Origin: Leadbetterella byssophila DSM 17132
Lineage (GTDB): Bacteria > Bacteroidota > Bacteroidia > Cytophagales > Spirosomataceae
Direction of reading: 5' to 3'
DNA length: 64,000 bases
Assembly: GCF_000166395.1 (NCBI RefSeq)
Contig: NC_014655.1
Location: 2,046,001-2,110,000 of the forward strand
The position numbers and the translations under genes were made by a program. Position 1 is the stretch's first letter, and each line of letters begins with the position of its first letter. Of the stretch, positions 34,192 through 43,091 are shown piece after piece. Below the pieces are notes generated by a model. The model did not search any database. It saw only the letters and a list, made by a program, of their open reading frames with translations, and had not been told where the DNA came from.

Positions 34192-35133
34192 CTAATTCTG
34201 ACCACCTTTTTTGTTTACCCCTTCAAAGGTCATTTTCACCGGAAGTATATTACCGTCTTCATCAAATTCCATTTTATCTATACAAGTTACCCGCGCATTT
34301 CTATCCGTTTCTCCTAAAGGCCTTCTGTGGTAAATAATATACCAATCCTCTCCCACATTCAATACGGAATGGTGACCAGCCCCGGTGGCTATTTCAGGAT
34401 CTTGTTTAAGGATCACTCCTTTCCTCTCAAAAGGCCCCCAGGGATTATCACTAATGGCATAGGCTACAGCATAATTCGGTCCCGTCCAGCCACCTTCTGA
34501 CCACATAAAATAATACTTCCCGTCCTTTTTGAAAAACATAGGCCCTTCAACGTAATTTTCAGGAGTTATCTCTTTAAATTCTGTAGTAAATCCTGTAAAA
34601 TCATCATTCAGTTTTGCCATAACGCAATGTTTCCAGCCTCCAAAAACCAGGTAGAAGTCTTTGCCGTCTTGAAAGACAAATTGATCGATAGGTTGTGCAC
34701 CATGATGAAAACGATCCACCAAAGGTTTACCTAAGTGATCTTTATAAGGTCCCTCAGGTTTGTCAGCCACCGCCACTCCTATTCCTCCTATTTCATTATC
34801 ATTTTGAATATCATTCGCACCAAAGAAAAAGTAATATTTCCCATCTTTCCGTATTATGGAAGGTGCCCACATGGCTCGCTTAGCCCATTTCACCGCTGAA
34901 GTATCAAGAATTCTCTCATGTTTCTTCCAAGTTATAAGATCTTGCGAGGAAAATGCATCAAAATATACCTGCTTTTCATAAGGTGCAGAATAGGTAGGAT
35001 ATATCCAATAGGTCTGATCAAAGATAATGGCTTCAGGGTCGGCATACCATCCCGGTAATATGGGGTTACCTGATTTTTGTGCTTGTGCGGAAAAACTTAA
35101 TCCTAACCATAAGAAGTACTGTATGATTTTCAT
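34192..35133 (-). CDS. Glycoside hydrolase family 43 protein
   Basis: A 313-residue exported enzyme with signal peptide MKIIQYFLWLGLSFSAQA followed by Gln19. The five-bladed GH43 propeller starts NPILPGWYADPEAI, with the catalytic base Asp in YADPE. The Asp that tunes the acid is in QPIDQFVFQDG, and the catalytic acid Glu in NYVEGPMFFKKDGKYYFMWS. GH43 enzymes remove arabinose or xylose from plant polysaccharides; the substrate is not determined. The stop codon TAG (34194-34192) lies inside the CTAATT target duplication of the adjacent IS3 element, so the insertion did not change the protein. The ATG at 35133 places the signal peptide correctly. Confidence 0.93.
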   Translation of the reverse strand: MKIIQYFLWLGLSFSAQAQKSGNPILPGWYADPEAIIFDQTYWIYPTYSAPYEKQVYFDAFSSQDLITWKKHERILDTSAVKWAKRAMWAPSIIRKDGKYYFFFGANDIQNDNEIGGIGVAVADKPEGPYKDHLGKPLVDRFHHGAQPIDQFVFQDGKDFYLVFGGWKHCVMAKLNDDFTGFTTEFKEITPENYVEGPMFFKKDGKYYFMWSEGGWTGPNYAVAYAISDNPWGPFERKGVILKQDPEIATGAGHHSVLNVGEDWYIIYHRRPLGETDRNARVTCIDKMEFDEDGNILPVKMTFEGVNKKGGQN

Positions 35134-35171
35134 GATGAATAGATATTTTGCCCGTGAATATAGGTAATAAT

Positions 35172-35204
35172 AAAAAAACACCGGTAGTAAAACCACCGGT
35201 GTTT
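35172..35204 (-). terminator. Rho-independent terminator after the repeat surface protein
   Basis: AAACACCGGT / ACCGGTGTTT form a 10-bp perfect stem with a 9-nt loop; A residues at 35172-35178 give the minus-strand U tract. Confidence 0.9.
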
Positions 35205-35239
35205 AAGATTACTTACATATATTTTTTGAAAGATAGGAA

Positions 35240-38200
35240 TTATTTCTTCACTTTAACTTTTGCTGTTAAGCACTTCTGATCAGGACATACGGTAATAGGT
35301 TCAAAGTCATGATCATCCTCATCTCCACCTTTTTTACCGTCTTCGTTGATCTCATCATTCTTAGCTATGCCATCATTGTCCTTGTTGTCATCAGGAGTAG
35401 AATCAATATCCGTGCCACCTTCTGCTTTTGCGATCTCAGCATAGTTATTTATAACTGGTCCAACTGCATCATCGTTAAGTACGAAGGTGATCGAAACGGT
35501 TTTCTGCTCACCTGCACCTAAGAAGCTGATAGCATTGATCCATCTTCCTTTTGAACCGTCCAAGGTCCAATTGGCATCAGTCAAGGTTAATCCTGTAGGG
35601 ATGTAATCTACCAAATCAATATTAGTAGCATCCACATTTCCTTGATTAAACACTGTGATTTCAAAGGTTACACTATCACCAGGTTTAAAGACATTCTTCT
35701 GACCGGCTTTTAATGTTTTACGTAGGGCTAGATCGAAGATTCCTTCTTTAACTTTTACAGTGATCTCAGAAGCCTTCTTACAATTCTCTACTATACATGC
35801 CGCATAATAGGTGGTGGTGGTCATTGGTGTTACTGAAACGCTAGCACTTGTGCTTAAGACGTTAGTTAGTGCACTGTCAGTGTACCAAACCAATGTACCT
35901 GTTTCACAATTTCCGTTCAACACACTGCTGTTTCCTTTAATTATCTCTTCAGGAGTTGCAGACAGAACCGGCGCAGGGTAATCTGGAGTTACGGTGATCA
36001 CAGATTCCGCAGCCCCACTTGTACACTCACTATTTACACAAACCGCATAGTACGAAGTGCTTGCAGTCGGAATAAATGTTAACTGCGTAATTTCTTGTGT
36101 CAAAGCTTGATCACTATACCATTTCACCGTTCCACTAGTACAAGTCGCTGCTAGTGTAACAGACTCCCCAATACAAACTTTGTGAGGTCCGGTGCTTGGA
36201 GCAGCAGGTTTCTCCTGACGAGTAACATTAGCTATTGCTGTGCCTTCACATCCTGTCACGGAATTCACCACTCTTACGGTGTATTGTCCAGCCAAACTAA
36301 CTGTGATAGTATCACCCACGGCAGTAAAGCCATTTGGACCCGTCCACATGTATGTTGCACCAGGAGTACCAGTAGCCACTAGTTTACCTTCTGTTTGGTC
36401 ACATAAGATCACCAAATCTTTCGTGCTTACCGTAGGAGCAGTCTTATCTTCTACTACAGTTATCATATCTGTTGCCGTACAACCATTTGAAGCCGTTACC
36501 ACTACAGAATATACTCCCGGAACAGTAGTTACAAAGCTTCTAACCGTATCTGCTGGCTGAGCAACTCCTGTAGGAACTGTCCAGTGATAAGAAACGGCAT
36601 TCACAGCTGCTGCAGCCACAGTAACTTCCCTTACATTACAAGTCAGTTTACCCGCTTCAAGTACCACTGTAGGTTTGTTCGTATCTCCCGTTACCGTAGT
36701 AGTGAAGTTCTTAATACATCCGTTCGAGTAGGTTACCGTTACGCTGTAAGTACCCGCTTGAGTAGCTGTGTATTCTCTACCTGTACCTACTGTTGCTCCG
36801 CCGAAGCTCCAAGAGTATGTAGCTCCTGCTACTTCTGAAGCTGTTAATTTCACTGAGGTTACATCACAAGTAAGTACGCCTGTGTTCACTGTTACGTCCG
36901 GAGTATTCTTGTCTTCAGTTACCGTAGTAGTGAAGTTCTTCGTACATCCGTTCGAGTAGGTTACCGTTACGCTGTAAGTACCCGCTTGAGTAGCCGTGTA
37001 TTCTCTACCTGTACCTACTGTTGCTCCGCCGAAGCTCCAAGAGTATGTAGCTCCTGCTACTTCTGAAGCTGTTAATTTCACTGAGGTTACATCACAAGTA
37101 AGTACGCCTGTGTTCACTGTTACGTCCGGAGTATTCTTGTCTTCAGTTACCGTAGTAGTGAAGTTCTTCGTACATCCGTTCGAGTAGGTTACCGTTACGC
37201 TGTAAGTACCCGCTTGAGTAGCCGTGTATTCTCTACCTGTACCTACTGTTGCTCCTCCGAAGCTCCAAGAGTATGTAGCTCCTGCTACTTCTGAAGCTGT
37301 CAATTTCACTGAGGTTACATCACAAGTAAGTACGCCTGTGTTCACCGTTACGTCCGGAGTATTCTTGTCTTCGGTTACCGTAGTAGAAGCAGATGTAGAC
37401 TCGCAACCTGTAGATCCTACTTTAACAGTCACGCTATAAGTTCCAGGAACAACAGCAGTAAATGATGCAACATTCCCCGGATTTGAAGCTCCTGCTGGTA
37501 CGGTCCAAGTATAATTCACGCCGGAACTTGGACTTGCTGTTGCCGTAATTAAGGACCCACCAGCACAAGTTATAGAACCCGAATTATTAACAGTTACAGT
37601 AGGTTTAGGATTAACCGTCACCTTTGCCGTTGCCGTCTTTTCACAATTATTTGCTGACTTACACGTAACCGTATAATTCGTAGTGGTGTTCGGAGTTACA
37701 GTGATACTAGCTGAATTTTGTCCTGTATTCCAAGTTACACTGGTACCGCTACATACTGCGGTTAGTGTCACACTTTCACCCGCACAAATGGTCTTATCTT
37801 CTACTGTTACTGTAGGAAGATCTTCTACCGTCACTTTCATGGAAACCCATTCACTACTACAAGTGCTTTGGCATTTGGCCCAATAGTTCGTAGTAGTTGT
37901 TGGACTTACTGAAGTTCCAGAAATAGGAGTAGTTTTATCGTCTTGATACCATTTTAAAGTAGTTCCTGTTGCACAGCTTCCAGGAAGAGTTAAGCTGCTA
38001 CCTTTACAAATCAATTTATCAGAAATGCCAGTTGGCTTATCTGCTCTCGGAGTAACGGTCACCTTTGCCGTTGCGGTAGCTTGGCAATTATTAGCGGTCT
38101 TACAAGTTGCCGTATAATTCGTAGTGATGTTCGGAGATACAGTGATACTAGCTGAATTTTGTCCTGTATTCCAAGTTACACTGGTACCGCTACATACTGC

Positions 38201-40258
38201 GGTCAGTGTCACACTTTCACCCGCACAAATGGTCTTATCTTCTACAGTTACTGTAGGAAGATTTTCTACTGTAACAGTCAAGGACACAAAGTCACTATTA
38301 CAAGCAGCTTCACATCTTGCCCAGTAAGTAGTAGTACTTGTAGGATTTACATTTAGGTTTGTTACTAGGGTTGTTTTATCGTTTTGATACCACTTAATGG
38401 TACTGCCTGTTTCACAAGAGCCGCTTAAATTCGTTCCTGATCCTTTACAGATAGTCTTATTGGTTACACCGGTTGGAGCATTTGGAATAGACTCTTTGGT
38501 AATAGTAACACTAAACTCTTTGGTACATTTGGAATCTGTAGTATTTACATCCTGTACCTTTACAGTATAAGATCCTGAAGTAAGATTTGTAAAAACATTA
38601 GAGTCTTGCCCTGCACTATAAGCTGCGCTGCCTTTCTTTATGTAATACTTGAACTGTCCAGAACCCCCTGAAGCAGTTACAGTGATCTTACCATTTTTAT
38701 CCGTACAATCTGCATTAACTTTAACAAAAGAAGTGTTGACAGCATCATAACAGTCTATAGTTAGAATGTTATTCGTAAATTTCAGAGCTGTACCATTTGC
38801 GTAACCTACAATTCTGAGATATTTAGTATTATTTGGTATAGTTCCTGAGATGGTATACGTTTGGAAATTGGCATACGCCGTCAAAATCGTCTTCTTTGCA
38901 GTAGTTGAAATCTTATTATTATTAGCATCATAGAATTCTAGCCACATTTGAGCGTATCTATTCGTACCGTTATAATAGTTATGGTGTGTGGCTGCTGAAG
39001 CTGTGAATACGTAAGATTTACCTGGAACAACACCGTCTACAACATTTTGATAAACATAATTATCTCCAAAGTAATCATTCCAGTTTAACTGACCTACTTT
39101 CCTAACTCCTATTGACCCTCCAAAATTATGCTCAAATACCCCCCAACTTACATCTGAACGTGATTTAATAACTTCCCAGTTTGCAGTGGCATTTGATGCG
39201 GCAAAATTAGGGTTATATACCAAGTTCTTGGATTCACAACCCGTACATTCAGTAGGGGGAGTTATTGTAGATTTGTGCAGTTGGAAATGCACTTCTCCAC
39301 CTTCCATATAGAAGCTATCTGCTATAATCTGACCTTCTACGTATCCTTCCCTTTTATCAATATTAATTCCAGGAGCTAATATAGACCCTACTATAGTTCT
39401 TGAACCTACCAACTTCAAAGTCTTTCCTTGTCCATTATAGAAGTTCCAAAGAATATATTGGCCATGCGCCTTATCCACTCCATTTAGCATCATGTTAGGG
39501 GAATTCCATGTAAAATCTGCACCTTGCATATTTACATTAATCACCATGGGAGCATTTGCAGATGGCACTGCTGACCATTGCAGATCCCCACTTGCTGAGT
39601 AATCTTGTAATTGAGTAGCTGTAATGTTTAAGACATTATTGGTATTAGAATTAATGTTTAACCTATACTTATTCCCTTCATAATTGATCACATTAACATT
39701 TGAACTTATATTGCTCAATGCATTAGAATAGCTCTGAAACTGATTAAATACACTAGTAAAATTAAATTCACTACTAACATCACTTTTTATGGAAGTTTCA
39801 GATTGATTCTGATTAATGCGGATATGAACATTATTATTCGTTGCGTTGGATGCCACAATCTGTCCTTGATAGACATTGTTTTGGTCCTTATACAACTTTG
39901 AATCCTTCAGATCCTTAATCTTAACATACCTATTGCTGTTCACATCGACCTTGCCGCTCTGATAGGTAACCCCATCATTAACGATAAGACCCACTGCTTG
40001 AGCATCAGATCCATGTTTAAAGGTCTCAGTCCCTTGGGCTATATTCACCTGAACGTTACCGTTTATGGTGAGTCTTCCACCTACGGCTACGCCTCCTTCC
40101 ACATCCCCGGAAGTCACCTCAAACGCACCCTTGGTGATTACATTAAACCCTCTGGCTGGCTCAATAGGGTTAAATTGAGCGTATGCTGATGTAACCATCA
40201 GAAGGTATACCAATAGGAATTGGCGTATCCACTGCGCTGAATTAGTAAAGTTTATCAT
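35240..40258 (-). CDS. Giant choice-of-anchor A, Ig/PKD-like repeat surface protein
   Basis: A 1672-residue exported protein. Signal peptide MINFTNSAQWIRQFLLVYLLM...AYA, then Gln (an ATG at 40279 would add seven residues). Residues about 30-330 are a choice-of-anchor A domain (GFNVITKGAFEVTSGDVEGG, with the VAVGG motif and a strong ILGSILAPG-like turn). About 330-500 is a carbohydrate-binding-like module. About 500-1500 holds repeated Cys-paired Ig/PKD-like domains, including two 147-residue modules with KTICAGESVTLTAVCSG and three almost identical 76-residue repeats (DKNTPDVTVNTGVLTCDV). About 1510-1640 is a DUF11-type domain (LRKTLKAGQKNVFKPGDSV), then an acidic DPDDNKDND-like linker. The C-terminus CLTAKVKVKK is not an obvious type IX sorting domain. 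It is probably a cell-surface adhesin or matrix protein. Confidence 0.85.
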   Translation of the reverse strand: MINFTNSAQWIRQFLLVYLLMVTSAYAQFNPIEPARGFNVITKGAFEVTSGDVEGGVAVGGRLTINGNVQVNIAQGTETFKHGSDAQAVGLIVNDGVTYQSGKVDVNSNRYVKIKDLKDSKLYKDQNNVYQGQIVASNATNNNVHIRINQNQSETSIKSDVSSEFNFTSVFNQFQSYSNALSNISSNVNVINYEGNKYRLNINSNTNNVLNITATQLQDYSASGDLQWSAVPSANAPMVINVNMQGADFTWNSPNMMLNGVDKAHGQYILWNFYNGQGKTLKLVGSRTIVGSILAPGINIDKREGYVEGQIIADSFYMEGGEVHFQLHKSTITPPTECTGCESKNLVYNPNFAASNATANWEVIKSRSDVSWGVFEHNFGGSIGVRKVGQLNWNDYFGDNYVYQNVVDGVVPGKSYVFTASAATHHNYYNGTNRYAQMWLEFYDANNNKISTTAKKTILTAYANFQTYTISGTIPNNTKYLRIVGYANGTALKFTNNILTIDCYDAVNTSFVKVNADCTDKNGKITVTASGGSGQFKYYIKKGSAAYSAGQDSNVFTNLTSGSYTVKVQDVNTTDSKCTKEFSVTITKESIPNAPTGVTNKTICKGSGTNLSGSCETGSTIKWYQNDKTTLVTNLNVNPTSTTTYWARCEAACNSDFVSLTVTVENLPTVTVEDKTICAGESVTLTAVCSGTSVTWNTGQNSASITVSPNITTNYTATCKTANNCQATATAKVTVTPRADKPTGISDKLICKGSSLTLPGSCATGTTLKWYQDDKTTPISGTSVSPTTTTNYWAKCQSTCSSEWVSMKVTVEDLPTVTVEDKTICAGESVTLTAVCSGTSVTWNTGQNSASITVTPNTTTNYTVTCKSANNCEKTATAKVTVNPKPTVTVNNSGSITCAGGSLITATASPSSGVNYTWTVPAGASNPGNVASFTAVVPGTYSVTVKVGSTGCESTSASTTVTEDKNTPDVTVNTGVLTCDVTSVKLTASEVAGATYSWSFGGATVGTGREYTATQAGTYSVTVTYSNGCTKNFTTTVTEDKNTPDVTVNTGVLTCDVTSVKLTASEVAGATYSWSFGGATVGTGREYTATQAGTYSVTVTYSNGCTKNFTTTVTEDKNTPDVTVNTGVLTCDVTSVKLTASEVAGATYSWSFGGATVGTGREYTATQAGTYSVTVTYSNGCIKNFTTTVTGDTNKPTVVLEAGKLTCNVREVTVAAAAVNAVSYHWTVPTGVAQPADTVRSFVTTVPGVYSVVVTASNGCTATDMITVVEDKTAPTVSTKDLVILCDQTEGKLVATGTPGATYMWTGPNGFTAVGDTITVSLAGQYTVRVVNSVTGCEGTAIANVTRQEKPAAPSTGPHKVCIGESVTLAATCTSGTVKWYSDQALTQEITQLTFIPTASTSYYAVCVNSECTSGAAESVITVTPDYPAPVLSATPEEIIKGNSSVLNGNCETGTLVWYTDSALTNVLSTSASVSVTPMTTTTYYAACIVENCKKASEITVKVKEGIFDLALRKTLKAGQKNVFKPGDSVTFEITVFNQGNVDATNIDLVDYIPTGLTLTDANWTLDGSKGRWINAISFLGAGEQKTVSITFVLNDDAVGPVINNYAEIAKAEGGTDIDSTPDDNKDNDGIAKNDEINEDGKKGGDEDDHDFEPITVCPDQKCLTAKVKVKK
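36690..37373 (-). repeat. Three tandem 228-bp repeats inside the surface protein gene
   Basis: Copies at 36690-36917, 36918-37145 and 37146-37373 are nearly identical at the DNA level, including silent positions, and encode three 76-residue Ig-like domains. Such identity points to recent unequal recombination or selection for homogeneity. Confidence 0.93.
37650..38300 (-). repeat. 441-bp spaced module duplication in the surface protein gene
   Basis: The segment encoding KTICAGESVTLTAVCSGTSV and the following WNTGQNSASITV occurs twice, at about 37683-37886 and 38124-38327, 441 bp apart. The intervening 147-residue unit is more diverged than the 228-bp repeats, so the duplication is older. Confidence 0.8.
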
Positions 40259-40416
40259 TGTAATGTAATTGTATTTCATATCCTTAAAGTATTAGTGGTT
40301 CCACTCCTCAAATCAGCCCACAGCTTTACAGTATCACATTCAATTCAATTTTTATGCCAAAAAGTGATTTTTTGTAAAAAACTTTGGTACACAAGGCTTT
40401 TACCCCTCTTTACACG

Positions 40417-40424
40417 TACCTTTG
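40417..40424 (+). promoter_or_regulatory. -7 promoter element 4 nt from the ygiQ start
   Basis: TACCTTTG is a perfect TAnnTTTG match. Four bases (TACT) separate it from the ATG at 40429. Confidence 0.65.
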
Positions 40425-40428
40425 TACT

Positions 40429-42315
40429 ATGATTAGAGCTAGGCAATTAAAGGATTGGTTACCCATCACAAAGAAGGAAATAGAAATGAGGGGATGGAAT
40501 GAAGTGGACGTAATCATCGTCTCAGGCGATGCCTACGTGGACCATCCCTCCTATGGAACCGCAGTGATAGGTAGAATTATTGAAAGCGAAGGATTTAAAG
40601 TAGCTATTATTCCTCAGCCCAACTGGAAAGACGACCTCCGTGATTTCAAAAAGTTCGGTAGGCCAAAATATTTCTTTGGGGTAACTGCCGGATGTATGGA
40701 CTCCATGGTTAACCATTATACCGCAAACAAACGCCTCCGCTCAAACGATAGCTACACGCCCGGTGGCGAGGCAGGTTTCCGCCCTGATTACGCTACGGTA
40801 GTATATACAAAAATCCTAAAGGAACTTTACCCGGATGTACCCGTATTAATAGGAGGTATAGAAGCTTCATTACGAAGAGTAACCCACTACGATTACTGGC
40901 AAGATAAACTCCTCCCTACCATCCTTGAAGATGCCCCTGCAGATTTACTCGTGTACGGGATGGGAGAACAACCCCTGCGAGATATCCTCAAAGCTGTTAA
41001 AAGCGGTGTTCCTTTATCTGAAATAAGGGAAGTCCGCCAAGTAGCCTATATGGCTCCCCATGTTCCGGAAAGTCCAGATTGGAACACTGTTGAACTTGCT
41101 TCACACGAGGATTGTCTGAATGACAAACTCAAGTACGCTGCTAACTTTAAAATAGTAGAAGTAGAGTCCAATAAATGGCAAGCCAATAGAATCATTCAGA
41201 AAGTAGGCCAAAGAACTCTCGTCATCAATCCTCCCTATAAGATCATGACAGAGGAAGAAATGGATGCGTCCTTTGACCTGCCTTATACCAGAATGCCCCA
41301 TCCCAAATACTCTAAAAGAGGTCCTATACCATCTTATGAGATGATTAAATTCTCTATTAATATGCATAGAGGATGTTTTGGAGGATGTAGCTTCTGTACC
41401 ATTTCTGCTCACCAAGGAAAGTTCATTGCATCGCGTTCTGAGCAATCTATCCTAAAAGAAGTAGATGAACTGGTAGCTCACCCTGAATTTAAAGGCTACA
41501 TTTCTGACCTAGGTGGACCATCCGCTAACATGTACAGAATGAAAGGAAAAGACGAAAGCATCTGCAATAGATGCCAGGCTCCTTCCTGTATACACCCGGT
41601 CATCTGCTCTAACCTGGATACCTCTCACAAGCCTCTCACTGAGATCTATAGAAAGGTAGATGCCCACCCTGGTGTGAAAAAAGCATTCGTAGGATCAGGT
41701 ATCCGTTATGATCTATTGGTCGACGACTTTAATAAGAATAACCAGGACGGAAACCACGATGAATACATGGAACAATTGGTTACCAGACACGTTTCCGGCC
41801 GACTGAAAGTTGCCCCAGAACACACCTCTGACGCTACGCTGAGAGTAATGCGCAAGCCTTCTTTCAAGTACTTCCATAAGTTCAAAGAAAAATACGATAA
41901 GATTCAGGAGAAACATTCCCTAAAGCAACCGCTAATTCCTTACTTCATCAGTTCTCACCCAGGCTGTGAAGAAGCGGATATGGCTCACCTGGCCGCTGAA
42001 ACTAAGGATATGGGCTTCCGACTAGAACAAGTTCAAGACTTCACCCCTACACCTATGACCGTAGCTGAAGTCATCTACTATACAGGGGTACATCCTTATA
42101 CTTTGCAACCGGTAAAAACGGCCAAGTCTCCAGAAGAGAAACAAGTACAGAACCGCTATTTCTTCTGGTATAAACCGGAAGTGAGAAACTGGATAAGAAA
42201 CAGGCTAACTAAACTTGGAGAAAAGGATCTAGCGAATAAGCTGGTGGGAAATACTTACAGCCATTCTGGAAATACTCCAAAACAACATAAGAAAAATAAG
42301 AGTAAGAGACGTTAA
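40429..42315 (+). CDS. YgiQ family radical SAM protein
   Basis: A 628-residue protein of the YgiQ family. The N-terminal domain starts MIRARQLKDWLPITKKEIE and has VIIVSGDAYVDHPSYGTAVIGR, the family's cobalamin-binding-like region. The radical SAM core has the [4Fe-4S] motif in RGCFGGCSFCTISAHQG, followed by GGPSANMYRMKG, a Cys-rich CNRCQAPSCIHPVIC and the RYDLLV segment. The C-terminal DUF3362-like part ends with a basic tail. The function in vivo is unknown. The TTG at 40384 gives a longer frame, but the promoter element at 40417-40424 places transcription at or next to the ATG at 40429. The stop shares TTAA (42312-42315) with trpA. Confidence 0.93.
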   Translation: MIRARQLKDWLPITKKEIEMRGWNEVDVIIVSGDAYVDHPSYGTAVIGRIIESEGFKVAIIPQPNWKDDLRDFKKFGRPKYFFGVTAGCMDSMVNHYTANKRLRSNDSYTPGGEAGFRPDYATVVYTKILKELYPDVPVLIGGIEASLRRVTHYDYWQDKLLPTILEDAPADLLVYGMGEQPLRDILKAVKSGVPLSEIREVRQVAYMAPHVPESPDWNTVELASHEDCLNDKLKYAANFKIVEVESNKWQANRIIQKVGQRTLVINPPYKIMTEEEMDASFDLPYTRMPHPKYSKRGPIPSYEMIKFSINMHRGCFGGCSFCTISAHQGKFIASRSEQSILKEVDELVAHPEFKGYISDLGGPSANMYRMKGKDESICNRCQAPSCIHPVICSNLDTSHKPLTEIYRKVDAHPGVKKAFVGSGIRYDLLVDDFNKNNQDGNHDEYMEQLVTRHVSGRLKVAPEHTSDATLRVMRKPSFKYFHKFKEKYDKIQEKHSLKQPLIPYFISSHPGCEEADMAHLAAETKDMGFRLEQVQDFTPTPMTVAEVIYYTGVHPYTLQPVKTAKSPEEKQVQNRYFFWYKPEVRNWIRNRLTKLGEKDLANKLVGNTYSHSGNTPKQHKKNKSKRR

Positions 42316-43091
42316 TCTCTTACTCCTTTTATAAATTCCTGTATTCCTGCCTCCAGATCCGAAGCGGACGCTTCCAATACTCTAACAAACTGGCTTCCTA
42401 TAATGGCTCCGGATGCATGCTTTGAAGCCCTTTGGAAACTATCCTTGTCTTTGATACCAAATCCTACCAATTGAGGATTCTTCAAACCCAAAGACCTTAC
42501 TCGCTCAAAATACGCTTCCATCTGATCATTCACGCCTGATGTAGCACCGGTAACACTGGCAGAAGAAACCATATATATGAATCCGGAAGAATTCGCATCT
42601 ATCTCCTTAATCCGCTCATCAGATGTTTGAGGAGTAATCAAGAATATGTTCAATAGACCATACCTTCTAAAGATCTCTTCGTACTCACCTTTGTATTCAT
42701 CCAATGGCAGATCAGGAAGTATCAGCCCGTCTACTCCGATCTCTTTACATTTGGCACAAAACTTCTCAATGCCATACTGATAAACTGGATTCAAATAACC
42801 CATCAAGATCACCGGAATAGTAATACCTTCTGAGCGCATAGTGGCCAATTGGCCAAAAAGCTTCTCTACACTCATTCCCTGATCCAAAGCACGTTGATTT
42901 GAAGCCTGAATGGTCTCCCCATCTGCCACAGGATCAGAGTAAGGCATACCTATTTCTACCAAATCCACACCGGAGCTTTGTAAAGCTTTCAAAATGACTC
43001 GCGTATCTTCAGGACCCGGAAATCCGGCCGTAAAATATATACTCAGTATCTCTCCTTTCTTATCTGCAAAAAGCTGCTCTATTCTATTCAT
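42312..43091 (-). CDS. trpA: Tryptophan synthase alpha subunit
   Basis: Cleaves indole-3-glycerol phosphate to indole, which is passed to TrpB. The 259-residue TIM-barrel protein has the catalytic Glu in VDLVEIGMPYSDPVADG and the catalytic Asp in DGLILPDLPLDEY, plus LMGYLNPVYQYG, YMVSSASVTGATSG and the VGFGIKDKDS loop. No other trp gene is nearby. Its start overlaps the end of the M28 lipoprotein gene by 8 bp, so trpA is translated from that transcript, an unusual partner for a tryptophan gene. It converges with the YgiQ gene on a shared TTAA. Confidence 0.97.
   Translation of the reverse strand: MNRIEQLFADKKGEILSIYFTAGFPGPEDTRVILKALQSSGVDLVEIGMPYSDPVADGETIQASNQRALDQGMSVEKLFGQLATMRSEGITIPVILMGYLNPVYQYGIEKFCAKCKEIGVDGLILPDLPLDEYKGEYEEIFRRYGLLNIFLITPQTSDERIKEIDANSSGFIYMVSSASVTGATSGVNDQMEAYFERVRSLGLKNPQLVGFGIKDKDSFQRASKHASGAIIGSQFVRVLEASASDLEAGIQEFIKGVRD

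Larger units (their letters stand above)
32757..34212. terminator. Bidirectional terminator split by an IS insertion
   Basis: The left arm is an A run plus GGTGGTC (32757-32770) and the right arm is GACCACC plus six T residues (34200-34212). Rejoined, they form a 7-bp GC-rich stem with a short loop, flanked by A and T runs, able to terminate transcription from both sides. The 1.4-kb IS3 element sits in the loop, between two copies of CTAATT. Confidence 0.75.

Noticed and set aside
36768-37439. Three near-identical plus-strand frames in the surface protein region
   Set aside because: They are the antisense shadow of the 228-bp coding repeats, without promoter or independent support.
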